Assembly: GCA_963696625.1 (NCBI GenBank) | Contig: CAVOKZ010000045.1 | Location: forward strand, 1-34,692 | Reading direction: 5' to 3' | From: JAWVFN01 sp963696625 | GTDB taxonomy: Bacteria; Actinomycetota; Thermoleophilia; Solirubrobacterales; 70-9 | Length of the DNA: 34,692 bases | Shown: piece after piece, positions 14,952-23,126 of the stretch | Layout: each line of letters starts with the position of its first letter | Numbering within the stretch: the stretch's first letter is position 1 | Translations under genes and position numbers: made by a program | The notes under the pieces: model-generated | The model's database searches: none | The model's input: only the letters and a program-made list of their open reading frames with translations | What the model was told of the DNA's origin: nothing

Positions 14952-16591
14952 GCGGCCGCTTGCTGCCGACGGCCCTGCTGTTCGCGGCAGGCCTGGCGAT
15001 CGGCGTAGCCACCGCGGCCTCCGAGACCGCCGGGGCCGAGGGCCCGTCGAAGCCCAACATCGTCTTCATCCTCACCGACGACCAGACGCTCTCGGAGATG
15101 GTGGCGCTGCCGCAGACGCGTGCGCTGATCGGCGGCGCCGGCGCAAGCTTCGACCGCGCGTACATCAGCTACCCGCTCTGCTGCCCGGCGCGGGCGACGA
15201 TTCTCACCGGCCAGTACATGCACAACACCGGCGTGCGCGGCAACAACCCGCCGTTCGGCGGCTGGGCTCGCTTCGCCGCCCTCGGCGACGAGGCCCGGGC
15301 AGTGCCGGTGTGGCTGCGCGCGGCCGGATACGAGACGGTCCACATCGGCAAGTACCTCAACGGCTACGGCTCGAATGGAGCGGCGGTGCCGCCGGGCTGG
15401 GACGAGTGGTACGGCAAGCTCTCGCAGTACGACAAGGGACTGCTCGGCAACCGCATCTACTTCAACTACAGCCTGCTCGAGCAGGGCCCCGACGGCCCGC
15501 CGGCCGCGGTAGTCGACTACGGACAGAGCGAGGCCGACTACCAGTCCGACGTACTCGGAGACCAGGCGGTCGAGGAGATCCACCGCCTCGCCGGCCCCGG
15601 GTCCTCGGCGCCGTTCTTCCTCAATCTCTGGGTCTCCTCCCCCCACGCCCCCTACATCGCCGCCGCGCGCCACGCCGGCGCCTTCAACGGCGTGCCGATC
15701 CGCCACGATGCGGCGTTCAACGAGAAGTCGCTGAAGGACAAGCCCAAGTTCATGCGCAAGCTGCACCGGCTCCCGAAGAAGAAAATCCGCACGATCGACC
15801 AGCGCTCGCGCGATCGCTATGCCCAGCTGCTCTCGGTCGACGACACCGTCGCCAACGTCGTCGGCGCCCTGCGCCGGGAGGGGGTGCTCGACGACACCTA
15901 CGTCGTCTTCACCTCCGACAACGGCTACTTCGCCGGCGAGCACCGGCTCGCCCAGGGCAAGTACCTGCCTTATGAGCCCTCGGCGCACGTGCCGCTGCTG
16001 ATCCGCGGGCCGGGGATCGCACCCGGCACCCGAACCCAGGAGCTCGTCTCCAACGCCGACATCGCGCCGACCTTCGCGGCGATCGCCGGGGCGACGCCGG
16101 AGCTGACGGTGGACGGGCGCTCGCTGCTGCCGTTCGCCACGAGCCCCGGCCTGCGCACGACGCGGCCGATCCTGCTCGAGGGCGACACCGGCGCGAACCT
16201 CACCGGCGGCGAGGCGATCGAGGCCGGAGTCCACAGCGGGCGCCTGCGCCGCCAAAAGGGCGTCGGCAACCTCGAGCAGGAGCCGATCGCGCGGATCGCG
16301 GCGCCGGTGAGGGCGCCGGCCTATCGCGCGATCCGCACAGACCGTTACCTCTTCGTCGCCTACACCAAGGGCGGCGCCGAGCTCTACGACATGCAGCGCG
16401 ATCCGCTGCAGCTGCGCTCGGTCGCGAAGGACCCGCGCTACCGCCTGGTCAAGCCGGCGCTTCTGGCGCGGCTGAAGGCGCTCGAGACCTGCGCCGGGGC
16501 GTCTTGCGACGCCGGGGCCGGGCCCGATCCCGTGCCGCTGGCGAAACGGTCAAAGATGGCGATGAAGCGAGGGGCGCAGAAGAAATCATGA
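14948..16591 (+). CDS. Secreted sulfatase 2 of a tandem array
   Basis: It starts at GTG 14948, which overlaps the preceding TGA by four bases, so translation is probably coupled. The 547-residue protein has a signal peptide (LLPTALLFAAGLAIG), FILTDDQ, the modification site LCCPARATILTGQ and FTSDNGYFAGEHR. The site has Ala where its sisters have Ser (C-C-P-A-R); this still fits the minimal C-x-P-x-R rule for formylglycine formation. The C-terminus repeats the array pattern: CAGASC, then a basic tail ending KRSKMAMKRGAQKKS. It is closely similar to its neighbours throughout, including FNEKSLKDKPKFMR, which shows that the array arose by duplication. Confidence 0.95.
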   Translation: MSGRLLPTALLFAAGLAIGVATAASETAGAEGPSKPNIVFILTDDQTLSEMVALPQTRALIGGAGASFDRAYISYPLCCPARATILTGQYMHNTGVRGNNPPFGGWARFAALGDEARAVPVWLRAAGYETVHIGKYLNGYGSNGAAVPPGWDEWYGKLSQYDKGLLGNRIYFNYSLLEQGPDGPPAAVVDYGQSEADYQSDVLGDQAVEEIHRLAGPGSSAPFFLNLWVSSPHAPYIAAARHAGAFNGVPIRHDAAFNEKSLKDKPKFMRKLHRLPKKKIRTIDQRSRDRYAQLLSVDDTVANVVGALRREGVLDDTYVVFTSDNGYFAGEHRLAQGKYLPYEPSAHVPLLIRGPGIAPGTRTQELVSNADIAPTFAAIAGATPELTVDGRSLLPFATSPGLRTTRPILLEGDTGANLTGGEAIEAGVHSGRLRRQKGVGNLEQEPIARIAAPVRAPAYRAIRTDRYLFVAYTKGGAELYDMQRDPLQLRSVAKDPRYRLVKPALLARLKALETCAGASCDAGAGPDPVPLAKRSKMAMKRGAQKKS

Positions 16592-18330
16592 GCCGCCGTC
16601 GATTGTGCCCCCAGGAGGTGGAAAAACGACGACGACGGCGTGTGGCCGGCGCGGGGCTGCTCGCTGCCGCGCTCGCCGCCTCCCTGCTGGTTTTCGCGCC
16701 CTGGTCCTCGGCGGCGTCCTCAGACGAACGGCCGAACGTGGTCCTGATCGTCACCGACGACCAGACGCTGCAGGAGATGAGCGGCCTGCCGCAGACTCGC
16801 GGGCTGGTCGGCGGCGCCGGGGTCACCTTCAGCCGCTTCTACGTCAGCTATCCGCTCTGCTGCCCCTCGCGGGCGAGCCTGCTCACCGGCCGCTACGCGC
16901 ACGACCACGGCGTCCACGGCAACACGCCGCCGAACGGCGGCGCCGGCGTCTTCAACGACGCCAAGACGCTGCCGGTCTGGCTGCACGCCGCCGGCTACAA
17001 GACGGTCCATGTCGGCAAGTACCTCAACGGCTACGCGCTGACCAGCGCCCCGTTCGTGCCGCCCGGCTGGGACGAGTGGTACGGCAAGCTCGGCCGCACC
17101 AACGGGGTCGCGACCGAGAACCACTATTTCGACTACTCGATGTACGAGCAGGGGCCGGTCGGGCTGCCCCAACTCGTCAACTACGGCCAGGCGGAGCCCG
17201 ACTACCAGACCGACGTCTACCGCGAGAAGGCGGTCGACGCGATCGACCGCCTCGGTGGGCCCGGCGCCGGCGAGCCCTTCTACCTCAGCCTCGACTTCGG
17301 CGCCCCCCACTTCCCGTACACGCCGGCGCCGCGCCACGCCGGCGCGCTACGTGGGGTGCGGCTGCCGCGGCTCACGGCCTTCAACGAGCGCAACCTCCGC
17401 GACAAGCCGAAGTTCATGCGGATCGGGACCAGGGGGATCCCGCGCAAGACCAAGCGGCGCATCGCGACCCGGCGGCGGCTGCGTCTCGAGCAGCTGCTCT
17501 CGGTCGACGAGGCGATCTCGGCCGTGTTCGAGGCGCTGGCGCGGACCGGCGAGCTCGCCAACACCTACGTGATCTTCACTTCCGACAACGGCTACTTCAA
17601 CGGCGAGCACCGGATCTACAAGGGCAAGTACCTGCCCCAGGAGCCGTCGAGCCACGTGCCGATGATGATCCGCGGGCCGGGGCTTCCCGCCGGAGCGACC
17701 AGCGCCGAGCTCGGCGCCAACATCGACATCGCGCCGACGATCCTCGACCTCGCCGGCAGCGCCGCGCAGGCGCAGGCGCCGGCCGGCTTCGTCGATGGGC
17801 GCTCGCTGGCGCCGTTCGCGGCGGCGCCGGCGGCCCGGACCCAGCGCCCGATTCTGCTCGAGGCCGACCGCGGGACGCTGGAAGGCGAGGAGCCGACCGG
17901 CGACACCGAGACGGAGGCGGAGTCCGCGTCTCTCACGCGGCTGCGCGGGGTACCGAACCTCGAGCAGGAGCCGTTCGCCCACATGGCCAAGCGCTCGCAC
18001 TTCAACCTCACCAACGTCTCGGCCCCGGCTTACCGCGGGATCCGCACCGACCGCTACGTCTTCATCCAGTACGCCAACGGCGCCCAGGAGCTCTACGACA
18101 TGCTCCGCGATCCCTCCCAGATCCACTCGGTCCACGCCGTCCGGCGCTATCGCTGGGTCGAGGCCTTCCTCGTCTCGCAGCTTCAGAAGCTTGAGGCCTG
18201 CCACGGCGCCGCGTGCGACGCGGCGATCCCGGCCGACCCGGCGCCGGTCGGCAACCTGCGGACCCGGCTCAGCGACCGGTTCGGGACGGGCAAGGCGAAG
18301 AAGCGGCCGAGGCGGGGGGCCAAGCGATGA
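16588..18330 (+). CDS. Secreted sulfatase 3 of a tandem array
   Basis: ATG 16588 overlaps the previous TGA (ATGA); a longer frame upstream only reads the shadow of sulfatase 2. The 580-residue protein has a long, strongly basic n-region (KRRRRRVAG) before its hydrophobic signal core. It then carries LIVTDDQ, the formylglycine site LCCPSRASLLTGR, HDHGVHGN, FTSDNGYFNGEHR and GKYLPQEPSSHVP. Near the end is CHGAAC followed by a longer linker and the basic tail KAKKRPRRGAKR. The central FNERNLRDKPKFMR block matches the other copies. All catalytic landmarks are intact, so it is probably active if the modifying enzyme is present elsewhere in the genome. Confidence 0.95.
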   Translation: MSRRRLCPQEVEKRRRRRVAGAGLLAAALAASLLVFAPWSSAASSDERPNVVLIVTDDQTLQEMSGLPQTRGLVGGAGVTFSRFYVSYPLCCPSRASLLTGRYAHDHGVHGNTPPNGGAGVFNDAKTLPVWLHAAGYKTVHVGKYLNGYALTSAPFVPPGWDEWYGKLGRTNGVATENHYFDYSMYEQGPVGLPQLVNYGQAEPDYQTDVYREKAVDAIDRLGGPGAGEPFYLSLDFGAPHFPYTPAPRHAGALRGVRLPRLTAFNERNLRDKPKFMRIGTRGIPRKTKRRIATRRRLRLEQLLSVDEAISAVFEALARTGELANTYVIFTSDNGYFNGEHRIYKGKYLPQEPSSHVPMMIRGPGLPAGATSAELGANIDIAPTILDLAGSAAQAQAPAGFVDGRSLAPFAAAPAARTQRPILLEADRGTLEGEEPTGDTETEAESASLTRLRGVPNLEQEPFAHMAKRSHFNLTNVSAPAYRGIRTDRYVFIQYANGAQELYDMLRDPSQIHSVHAVRRYRWVEAFLVSQLQKLEACHGAACDAAIPADPAPVGNLRTRLSDRFGTGKAKKRPRRGAKR

Positions 18331-19994
18331 GCGGCGCGCCGAGCGCAGTGCGGGTCGCACTCGCCGCCCTGCTCTGCGCGGGGTTGGCACTGGTCGCCCA
18401 CGGGGGCCCGGGAGCCGGCGCCGCCGAAAAGCCCAACGTCGTCCTCATTCTCACCGACGACCAGATTCTCAGCGAGCTCGACGCGATGCCACAGACGGGA
18501 GCGCTCCTGCGCGCCAAGGGCGTCACCTTCAGCCGCTTCTACGACAGCTATCCGCTCTGCTGCCCCTCGCGGGCGACGCTGCTGAGCGGCGAGTACATGC
18601 ACAACCACCACGTGCGCGGCAACGTGCCCACGTTCGGCGGACAGCACCGCTTCGCTTCTCTCGGGACCGAGGCGAAGGCGCTGCCGACCTGGCTCAAGAG
18701 CGCGGGCTACAACACCGCTCACGTCGGCAAGTACTTGAACGGCTACGGCGACGACGGCAACCCGCAGGTGCCCGCGGGCTGGGACGAGTGGTACGGCCAG
18801 ATCTCCGATTTTGACCCGAACGAGACCGGCGGCAAGCTCTACTACGACTACAACCTGCTCGAGAAGGGCCTGATCGGCCCGGCGGCGCTCCAGCACTACG
18901 GCTCAGCGCCGGGCGACTACCAGACCACCGTGCTGCTCGGCAAGGCGCTCGGGGCGCTCACCGACCTCAGCGCCGAGGCCGCGCCGTTCTACCTCGAGTT
19001 CGCGACGTCGGCGCCGCACTATCCGTTCACGCCGCCGCCGAACTACGCGGGGTCGGCGGCGGGGGCCGTGCTGCCCGTCCTTCCCGGGGTGAACGAGAAG
19101 AACATCGCCGATAAGCCCGCGTTCGTCCGCAACCTCGCGCCGAGCCGGTTGAAGGGGTCGACGCTCGCCCAGCTCGACAACGGGCGGCGCTTGCGGCTCG
19201 AACAGCTGCGCGGTGTCGACGACGCCGTCGCGGCCCTGGTCAACAAGCTCTCCGCCGAGGGCGAGTTGCCGAACACGTACCTGATCTTCACCTCCGACAA
19301 CGGCTACTTCTTCGGCGAGCACCGGATCATCGCCGGCAAGTACCTGCCCTACGAGCCGTCCTCCCACGTGCCGTTCGTGATCGCCGGCCCGGGCCTGCCC
19401 GCTGGGGCGACCACCGCGGAGTTGAGCGCCAACGTCGACGTCGCGCCGACGATCGCCGCGCTCGCGGGGGCCTCCGCCCCGCCGGGCTTCGGCGTCGACG
19501 GCCGCTCGCTGCTGCCGTTCGCGATCAACCCGGCGGCGCGCTCGCAGCGGCCGGTTCTGCTCGAGGCCGATGTCGGCCCGGGCCAGGGCACACTGCCGGC
19601 GCCCGCGGCTCTCAAGCGCCGCCGGCCGCTGATGGAAAAGCTCGGTCTCGCCGGGAAGGGCGGCGTCACGAACCTCGAGCAGGAGCCCGGCGGCGAGCGC
19701 GCCGCGCTCAACGGCGACGTCGCTCCCGCCTACCGCGCGATTCGCACCAACCGCTACCTGTTCGTGATCTACAGCACCGGCGCCTCGGAGCTCTACGACA
19801 TGGCCAAGGACCCGGCCCAGCTCAGCTCGCTGATCGCCAACCGCCGCTACAACAAGGTCCGCCGCAAGCTGCTGCGGCGGCTGATCGTGCTCTCCGGCTG
19901 CGGCGGCGACGCCTGCCGCGCCTCCTACGGCAAGGACCCGAAGCCGCGGCCGAAGAAGAGGAAGAAGCACCGGCGCGCCAAACCCAAGCGTTGA
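18327..19994 (+). CDS. Secreted sulfatase 4 of a tandem array
   Basis: ATG 18327 overlaps the previous stop by four bases. The 555-residue protein has a signal peptide (VRVALAALLCAGLALVAHG), LILTDDQ, the formylglycine site LCCPSRATLLSGE, HNHHVRGN (closest of the four to the human GNS pattern), FTSDNGYFFGEHR and GKYLPYEPSSHVP. It ends in CGGDAC followed by a very basic tail KPRPKKRKKHRRAKPKR. Its stop overlaps a TTG that begins the remains of a fifth sulfatase, so the operon once continued. Confidence 0.95.
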   Translation: MSGAPSAVRVALAALLCAGLALVAHGGPGAGAAEKPNVVLILTDDQILSELDAMPQTGALLRAKGVTFSRFYDSYPLCCPSRATLLSGEYMHNHHVRGNVPTFGGQHRFASLGTEAKALPTWLKSAGYNTAHVGKYLNGYGDDGNPQVPAGWDEWYGQISDFDPNETGGKLYYDYNLLEKGLIGPAALQHYGSAPGDYQTTVLLGKALGALTDLSAEAAPFYLEFATSAPHYPFTPPPNYAGSAAGAVLPVLPGVNEKNIADKPAFVRNLAPSRLKGSTLAQLDNGRRLRLEQLRGVDDAVAALVNKLSAEGELPNTYLIFTSDNGYFFGEHRIIAGKYLPYEPSSHVPFVIAGPGLPAGATTAELSANVDVAPTIAALAGASAPPGFGVDGRSLLPFAINPAARSQRPVLLEADVGPGQGTLPAPAALKRRRPLMEKLGLAGKGGVTNLEQEPGGERAALNGDVAPAYRAIRTNRYLFVIYSTGASELYDMAKDPAQLSSLIANRRYNKVRRKLLRRLIVLSGCGGDACRASYGKDPKPRPKKRKKHRRAKPKR

Positions 19995-20180
19995 GCCTCC
20001 CTCCGAACATCCTGCTGCTGGTCACCGACCACCGAGGAGTTCCACGAGCTCGGGGAGCGCAGCGTCCAGGACGCGATCCACTTCACCTATGACGACCACC
20101 AAGCGGCGAGGGCGCTCCAGGACGTGCCCGGCCAGCCCAACCGGATCTGCGCGATTCGCACGGCCGCCGGCCTGAGCGAG
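19991..20180 (+). pseudogene. Remnant of a fifth sulfatase, internally deleted
   Basis: TTG 19991 overlaps the stop of sulfatase 4 in the same 4-nt manner and reads PPNILLLVTDH, the N-terminal metal-site strand of a sulfatase. At about 20033 the sequence jumps to another frame reading EEFHELGERSVQDAIHFTYD, then QDVPGQPNRICAIRTA, which looks like the C-terminal part of a sulfatase. Some 300 or more central codons, including the formylglycine site, are missing, and the 3' end is also lost close to the tRNA-Trp gene. The N-terminal phrase differs from that of the four intact copies, so this was a different subfamily. Confidence 0.75.
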
Positions 20181-20188
20181 GCGTTTAA

Positions 20189-20260
20189 CGGGGGAGCCGG
20201 GATTCGAACCCGGATTCATGGTTTTGGAGACCATGCTCGTAGCCATTGGATCACTCCCCC
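20189..20260 (-). tRNA. tRNA-Trp(CCA)
   Basis: The acceptor stem GGGGGAG/CTCCCCC, anticodon loop CTCCAAA (anticodon CCA) and T-arm GGGTTCGAATCCC are present, with discriminator G, typical of tRNA-Trp. CCA is not encoded at the 3' end. The sulfatase remnant ends within a few bases of its 3' end. Confidence 0.95.
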
Positions 20261-20428
20261 GGCGGAGTTGAGGATCGTAGACGGTGCCGAGGCGAACGGA
20301 TGGGGCTGTCCGTCCGCCGCGGAGTCGAATATTGGCGTCGGACCGGCCGGCCCCGCAGTCGCACCCTCATTGTCGAAACGGCTGACAGCGTCGCGTGTCT
20401 GGACCAGTTCGTCGGTCCCAAGAACCAG

Positions 20429-20515
20429 TGCGGACGAGAGGACTCGAACCTCCACGGGCCGAAAGGCCCACGAGGACCTAAACCTCGCGCGTATACCCAA
20501 TTCCGCCACGTCCGC
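20429..20515 (-). tRNA. tRNA-Leu(UAG)
   Basis: This class II tRNA has acceptor stem GCGGACG/CGTCCGC, anticodon loop TTTAGGT (anticodon UAG) and a long variable arm (TGGGCCTTTCGGCCCG). The T-arm reads GGTTCGAGTCC and the discriminator is A. The 168 bases between it and tRNA-Trp hold no recognisable gene. Confidence 0.95.
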
Positions 20516-20585
20516 GGGTCCGCGAATTGTCGCCTATAGAGCGGTTGCTGCAGCGCGCGTCGGGCGGAGTGCATATGCTTACGGC

Positions 20586-21071
20586 ATGGAAGCTGGAGTA
20601 GCTCGACCTGGCTACGAGCTCTGGCGGCCGAATCGGGAGAAGGCCGAGGCGAAGAGCGCAAAGGCGCTCGTCACCCTGCTGCTGCTGATTTCCGCCGGAC
20701 TGGTCCTGATCGTCACGATCGGGGGCTGGTCGCGTCTCGAAGGCAACCCGCTTTTCTCGATCGTCTACACCGGGATCTACGTCCTCTTCGCCTTTTTCGT
20801 GTGGCGGTGGCAGCGGGGCGTCCTCCCCGTCGCCTCGGCGCTGGCGATCATTCTCGCGATCTTCGCCGGGATCGCGGCGCCGGCATGGTTTGAGCGGGCA
20901 AAGGACGGCCTCTCGAGCCCCGCCCTCCCCGAGGACCTTCTGGGCCTGCTGACACTGCTGATCGTGCCCGTCCAGGTCATCTTGATCGCGGTCGCGATGG
21001 TCGCCTTCAACCAGAACTGGCACGTCGAGGAAGAGCGCCCGATCGGCGGCGCCGACCCCGACTTCGACTGA
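20586..21071 (+). CDS. Small four-helix membrane protein of unknown function
   Basis: ATG 20586 is the only good start; the open frame upstream runs through the tRNA-Leu gene. The 161-residue protein has a charged N-terminus (ELWRPNREKAEAKSAK) and four hydrophobic helices at about 27-48, 58-77, 80-104 and 114-138, then a polar acidic tail (NWHVEEERPIGGADPDFD). No catalytic motif is visible and I do not recognise the family. It stands alone between tRNA-Leu and the convergent SRAP gene, whose stop is 7 nt away. Confidence 0.75.
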   Translation: MEAGVARPGYELWRPNREKAEAKSAKALVTLLLLISAGLVLIVTIGGWSRLEGNPLFSIVYTGIYVLFAFFVWRWQRGVLPVASALAIILAIFAGIAAPAWFERAKDGLSSPALPEDLLGLLTLLIVPVQVILIAVAMVAFNQNWHVEEERPIGGADPDFD

Positions 21072-21078
21072 CCCTCCT

Positions 21079-21759
21079 CTAGAACAGCTTCGGCTCGGGG
21101 ACGTAGCGTTCGATCAGCTCGGGGCTGTCGTTGCTGACGCTGTTGACGAGGTCTGAGACCTCGCGGAACTCGAGGCCGTCGTAGCCGGCGAGCAGCCCGC
21201 CGAGCTCTTTCAGGTCGGCGTCTGGGGCGAGCCAGGTCCCTTCGGCCTCGCGCGGCAGGATCGCCGGCATCCGGTTGTGGATCGGCCGCATCTCCTCGGT
21301 CGGCTCGGTGGTGATGATCGTGCAGCTGATCAACTCGTTGCCGTCGTCGTCCTTCGACTCCGACCAGAGCCCGGCGAAGGCGAACAGCTCATGGTCCGGA
21401 AGCGTGATCCAGATCGGCCGCTTGCCGTCCTCGTCCTTGCGCCACTCATAGAAGCCGTCGGCGGGGACAAGGCAGCGCCGTTCCTCGAACGCGGACTTGA
21501 AGGCGCCGTTCTTCACGGTCTCGGCCCGCAGGTTGATGATCGGCCGCTTCACCGACTTCGGCGTCTCGCCCGGCCGCACCAGCCCCCAGCGCAGCCGGCC
21601 GAAATCGCGCTCGCCGTCGTGCTCGCGAATCGCGAGAACCGAGTCGGTCGGGGCGATGTTGAAGCGCGGCTTCTCTGAGACCTTCGCCTTCTCGGAGACG
21701 TCGAAGCGCATCTTCAGATAACGCGGGTCGGGGTCGGTGAGCGTGTAGCGGCCGCACAT
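21079..21759 (-). CDS. SRAP-domain (HMCES/YedK-type) abasic-site protein
   Basis: ATG 21759 is chosen because it gives MCGRYTL, placing the essential Cys at position 2 after Met removal; a longer frame upstream reads only the tRNA-Leu shadow. The 226-residue protein has all the family landmarks: Cys2, Asn34 in RFNIAPT, Asn76 in NLRAET, Glu105 in DGFYEW and His161 in PIHNRMP. SRAP proteins form a covalent thiazolidine link with abasic sites in single-stranded DNA and shield them during replication. The gene starts 4 nt beyond the 3' end of tRNA-Leu(CAA) on the same strand, so it may be transcribed with it. Confidence 0.95.
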   Translation of the reverse strand: MCGRYTLTDPDPRYLKMRFDVSEKAKVSEKPRFNIAPTDSVLAIREHDGERDFGRLRWGLVRPGETPKSVKRPIINLRAETVKNGAFKSAFEERRCLVPADGFYEWRKDEDGKRPIWITLPDHELFAFAGLWSESKDDDGNELISCTIITTEPTEEMRPIHNRMPAILPREAEGTWLAPDADLKELGGLLAGYDGLEFREVSDLVNSVSNDSPELIERYVPEPKLF

Positions 21760-21763
21760 GTCA

Positions 21764-21846
21764 TGCCGGAGGTGGGAGTCGAACCCACACGCCCTTGCGA
21801 GCACGCGATTTTGAGTCGCGCGTGTCTACCGTTCCACCACTCCGGC
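21764..21846 (-). tRNA. tRNA-Leu(CAA)
   Basis: This class II tRNA has acceptor stem GCCGGAG/CTCCGGC, anticodon loop CTCAAAA (anticodon CAA), a long variable arm and T-arm GGGTTCGACTCCC, with discriminator A. CCA is not encoded. The SRAP start codon lies immediately downstream. Confidence 0.95.
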
Positions 21847-21914
21847 GCAGGGCGAACGATAGACCCGCCCTCCACCGGCTCGTGCACCCGGGCGGCCGGT
21901 GATAATGCCCGCCC

Positions 21915-23123
21915 GTGGACGCCGCAGGCCGCCAGCAGCTGATCTCCGAGCTGTGCTCGTTCGAAGGCAGGGGGCCGGGAACCGACGCCGAGCGCCGCGC
22001 GGGCGACTATCTCGCCGCGAGGCTTCGCAGGCTCGGGCGGCGGACAGAGGTCGTGCCGACCACGGTCCATCCCCAGCACCAACTCGTCTATGCCGCGCAC
22101 GTGCTGCTGGCGATCGCCGGCAGCCTGATCGGGACCCAGGTCCCGGCCGCCGGCTTCGGCCTCGTGCTGCTCGCAGCGACCTCGCTCTACCTCGACGCCG
22201 ACACCCGCTTCTACCTCCTGCGGCGGCTCTTCTTCCGGCGCGGCTCGCAGAACGTGGTCTCGCCGGGAACCCGGCCCGAAGCGCCGGTGCGGCTGATCCT
22301 CGTCGCCCACTATGACGTCGCCCGCACCGGCTGGATCTACGGGCGGCCGATGGCGCTCCTCAACCGCCTCTCGCCCCGCAGTCGCGTCACCCTCTCCCCC
22401 CTTCGCCTGCTGTTCTGGGGAGGGATCGTGCCGCTGCTGGCGGTCCTCGGCGTGCAGATGGCCGGCTTCGACCCCGAGTGGCTCAGGGTGCTCCAGCTGC
22501 TGCCCACCGTAGGGCTCGTGCTTGCCGCCTTCGCGCTTCTCGACGTGGCGCTCTCCGCGCACGTCCCGGGCGCCAACGACAACGCCTCGGGCGTGGCCGC
22601 GGTGCTCTCGGTCGCCGAGGAGCTGCGCGCCGACCCGCCGGCCAACCTCGACGTCTGGGTCGTCTTCACCGGGGCGGAGGAGTGCATCGCCGAGGGCATG
22701 CGCGCCTTCGTTGGAGACAAGCGCTCCGGGCTCGATCGCGAGCGCAACGCGATCGTCAACGTCAACGGCGTCGGCGCCGGGCCGGTGGGCTTCGAGGTCA
22801 GCCAGGGCGCGATCGCGAGCATCCCGCTCGACCGGCACCTCACCGAGCTCGCCGCCTCGCTGGCGACCGCCGACCGCGAGGGCGGCAACCGCTTCGGCGC
22901 CGAGCCCGTGCGCACCGCGCTCGTCGACGACGCCCTGCCGGCGATCGTCCGCAAGCTGCCGGCGATCACGATCCGCGGCGCCTACCTGCCTCCCCACCAC
23001 CACCGGCCCGAGGACACGCCGGCGAACGTGGATCCCGACACCCTCACGCGTGCGACGGAATTCACCGCCTCGCTGGTCCGCCTCCTCGACCGCGACGTCG
23101 GCCGCACGGCGCCGCACGCCTGA
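21915..23123 (+). CDS. Membrane-embedded M28-family metallopeptidase
   Basis: The 402-residue protein from GTG 21915 carries M28 aminopeptidase motifs: VAHYDVA (His132 and Asp134), GANDNASG (Asp222, bridging ligand), TGAEE (Glu254 and Glu255, general base and ligand) and PPHHHRPEDTP for the last His. Hydrophobic segments at about 60-93, 163-184 and 190-214 place two or more membrane helices before the fold and between the first and second metal-ligand motifs, so it is an integral membrane enzyme rather than a soluble aminopeptidase. Peptide substrates are unknown. It ends 3 nt before the Pat-like gene and is probably the first gene of that transcription unit. Confidence 0.85.
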   Translation: MDAAGRQQLISELCSFEGRGPGTDAERRAGDYLAARLRRLGRRTEVVPTTVHPQHQLVYAAHVLLAIAGSLIGTQVPAAGFGLVLLAATSLYLDADTRFYLLRRLFFRRGSQNVVSPGTRPEAPVRLILVAHYDVARTGWIYGRPMALLNRLSPRSRVTLSPLRLLFWGGIVPLLAVLGVQMAGFDPEWLRVLQLLPTVGLVLAAFALLDVALSAHVPGANDNASGVAAVLSVAEELRADPPANLDVWVVFTGAEECIAEGMRAFVGDKRSGLDRERNAIVNVNGVGAGPVGFEVSQGAIASIPLDRHLTELAASLATADREGGNRFGAEPVRTALVDDALPAIVRKLPAITIRGAYLPPHHHRPEDTPANVDPDTLTRATEFTASLVRLLDRDVGRTAPHA

Positions 23124-23126
23124 CCA

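Noticed and set aside
14948..16591. Loss of the formylglycine site in sulfatase 2 (C-C-P-A-R instead of C-C-P-S-R)
   Set aside because: The Cys, Pro and Arg that define the C-x-P-x-R modification motif are intact, so inactivity cannot be claimed.
13278..19970. Long minus-strand frames opposite all four sulfatases
   Set aside because: They repeat the pattern of the sense genes and have no independent domain signs; they are mirror frames caused by GC-rich third positions.
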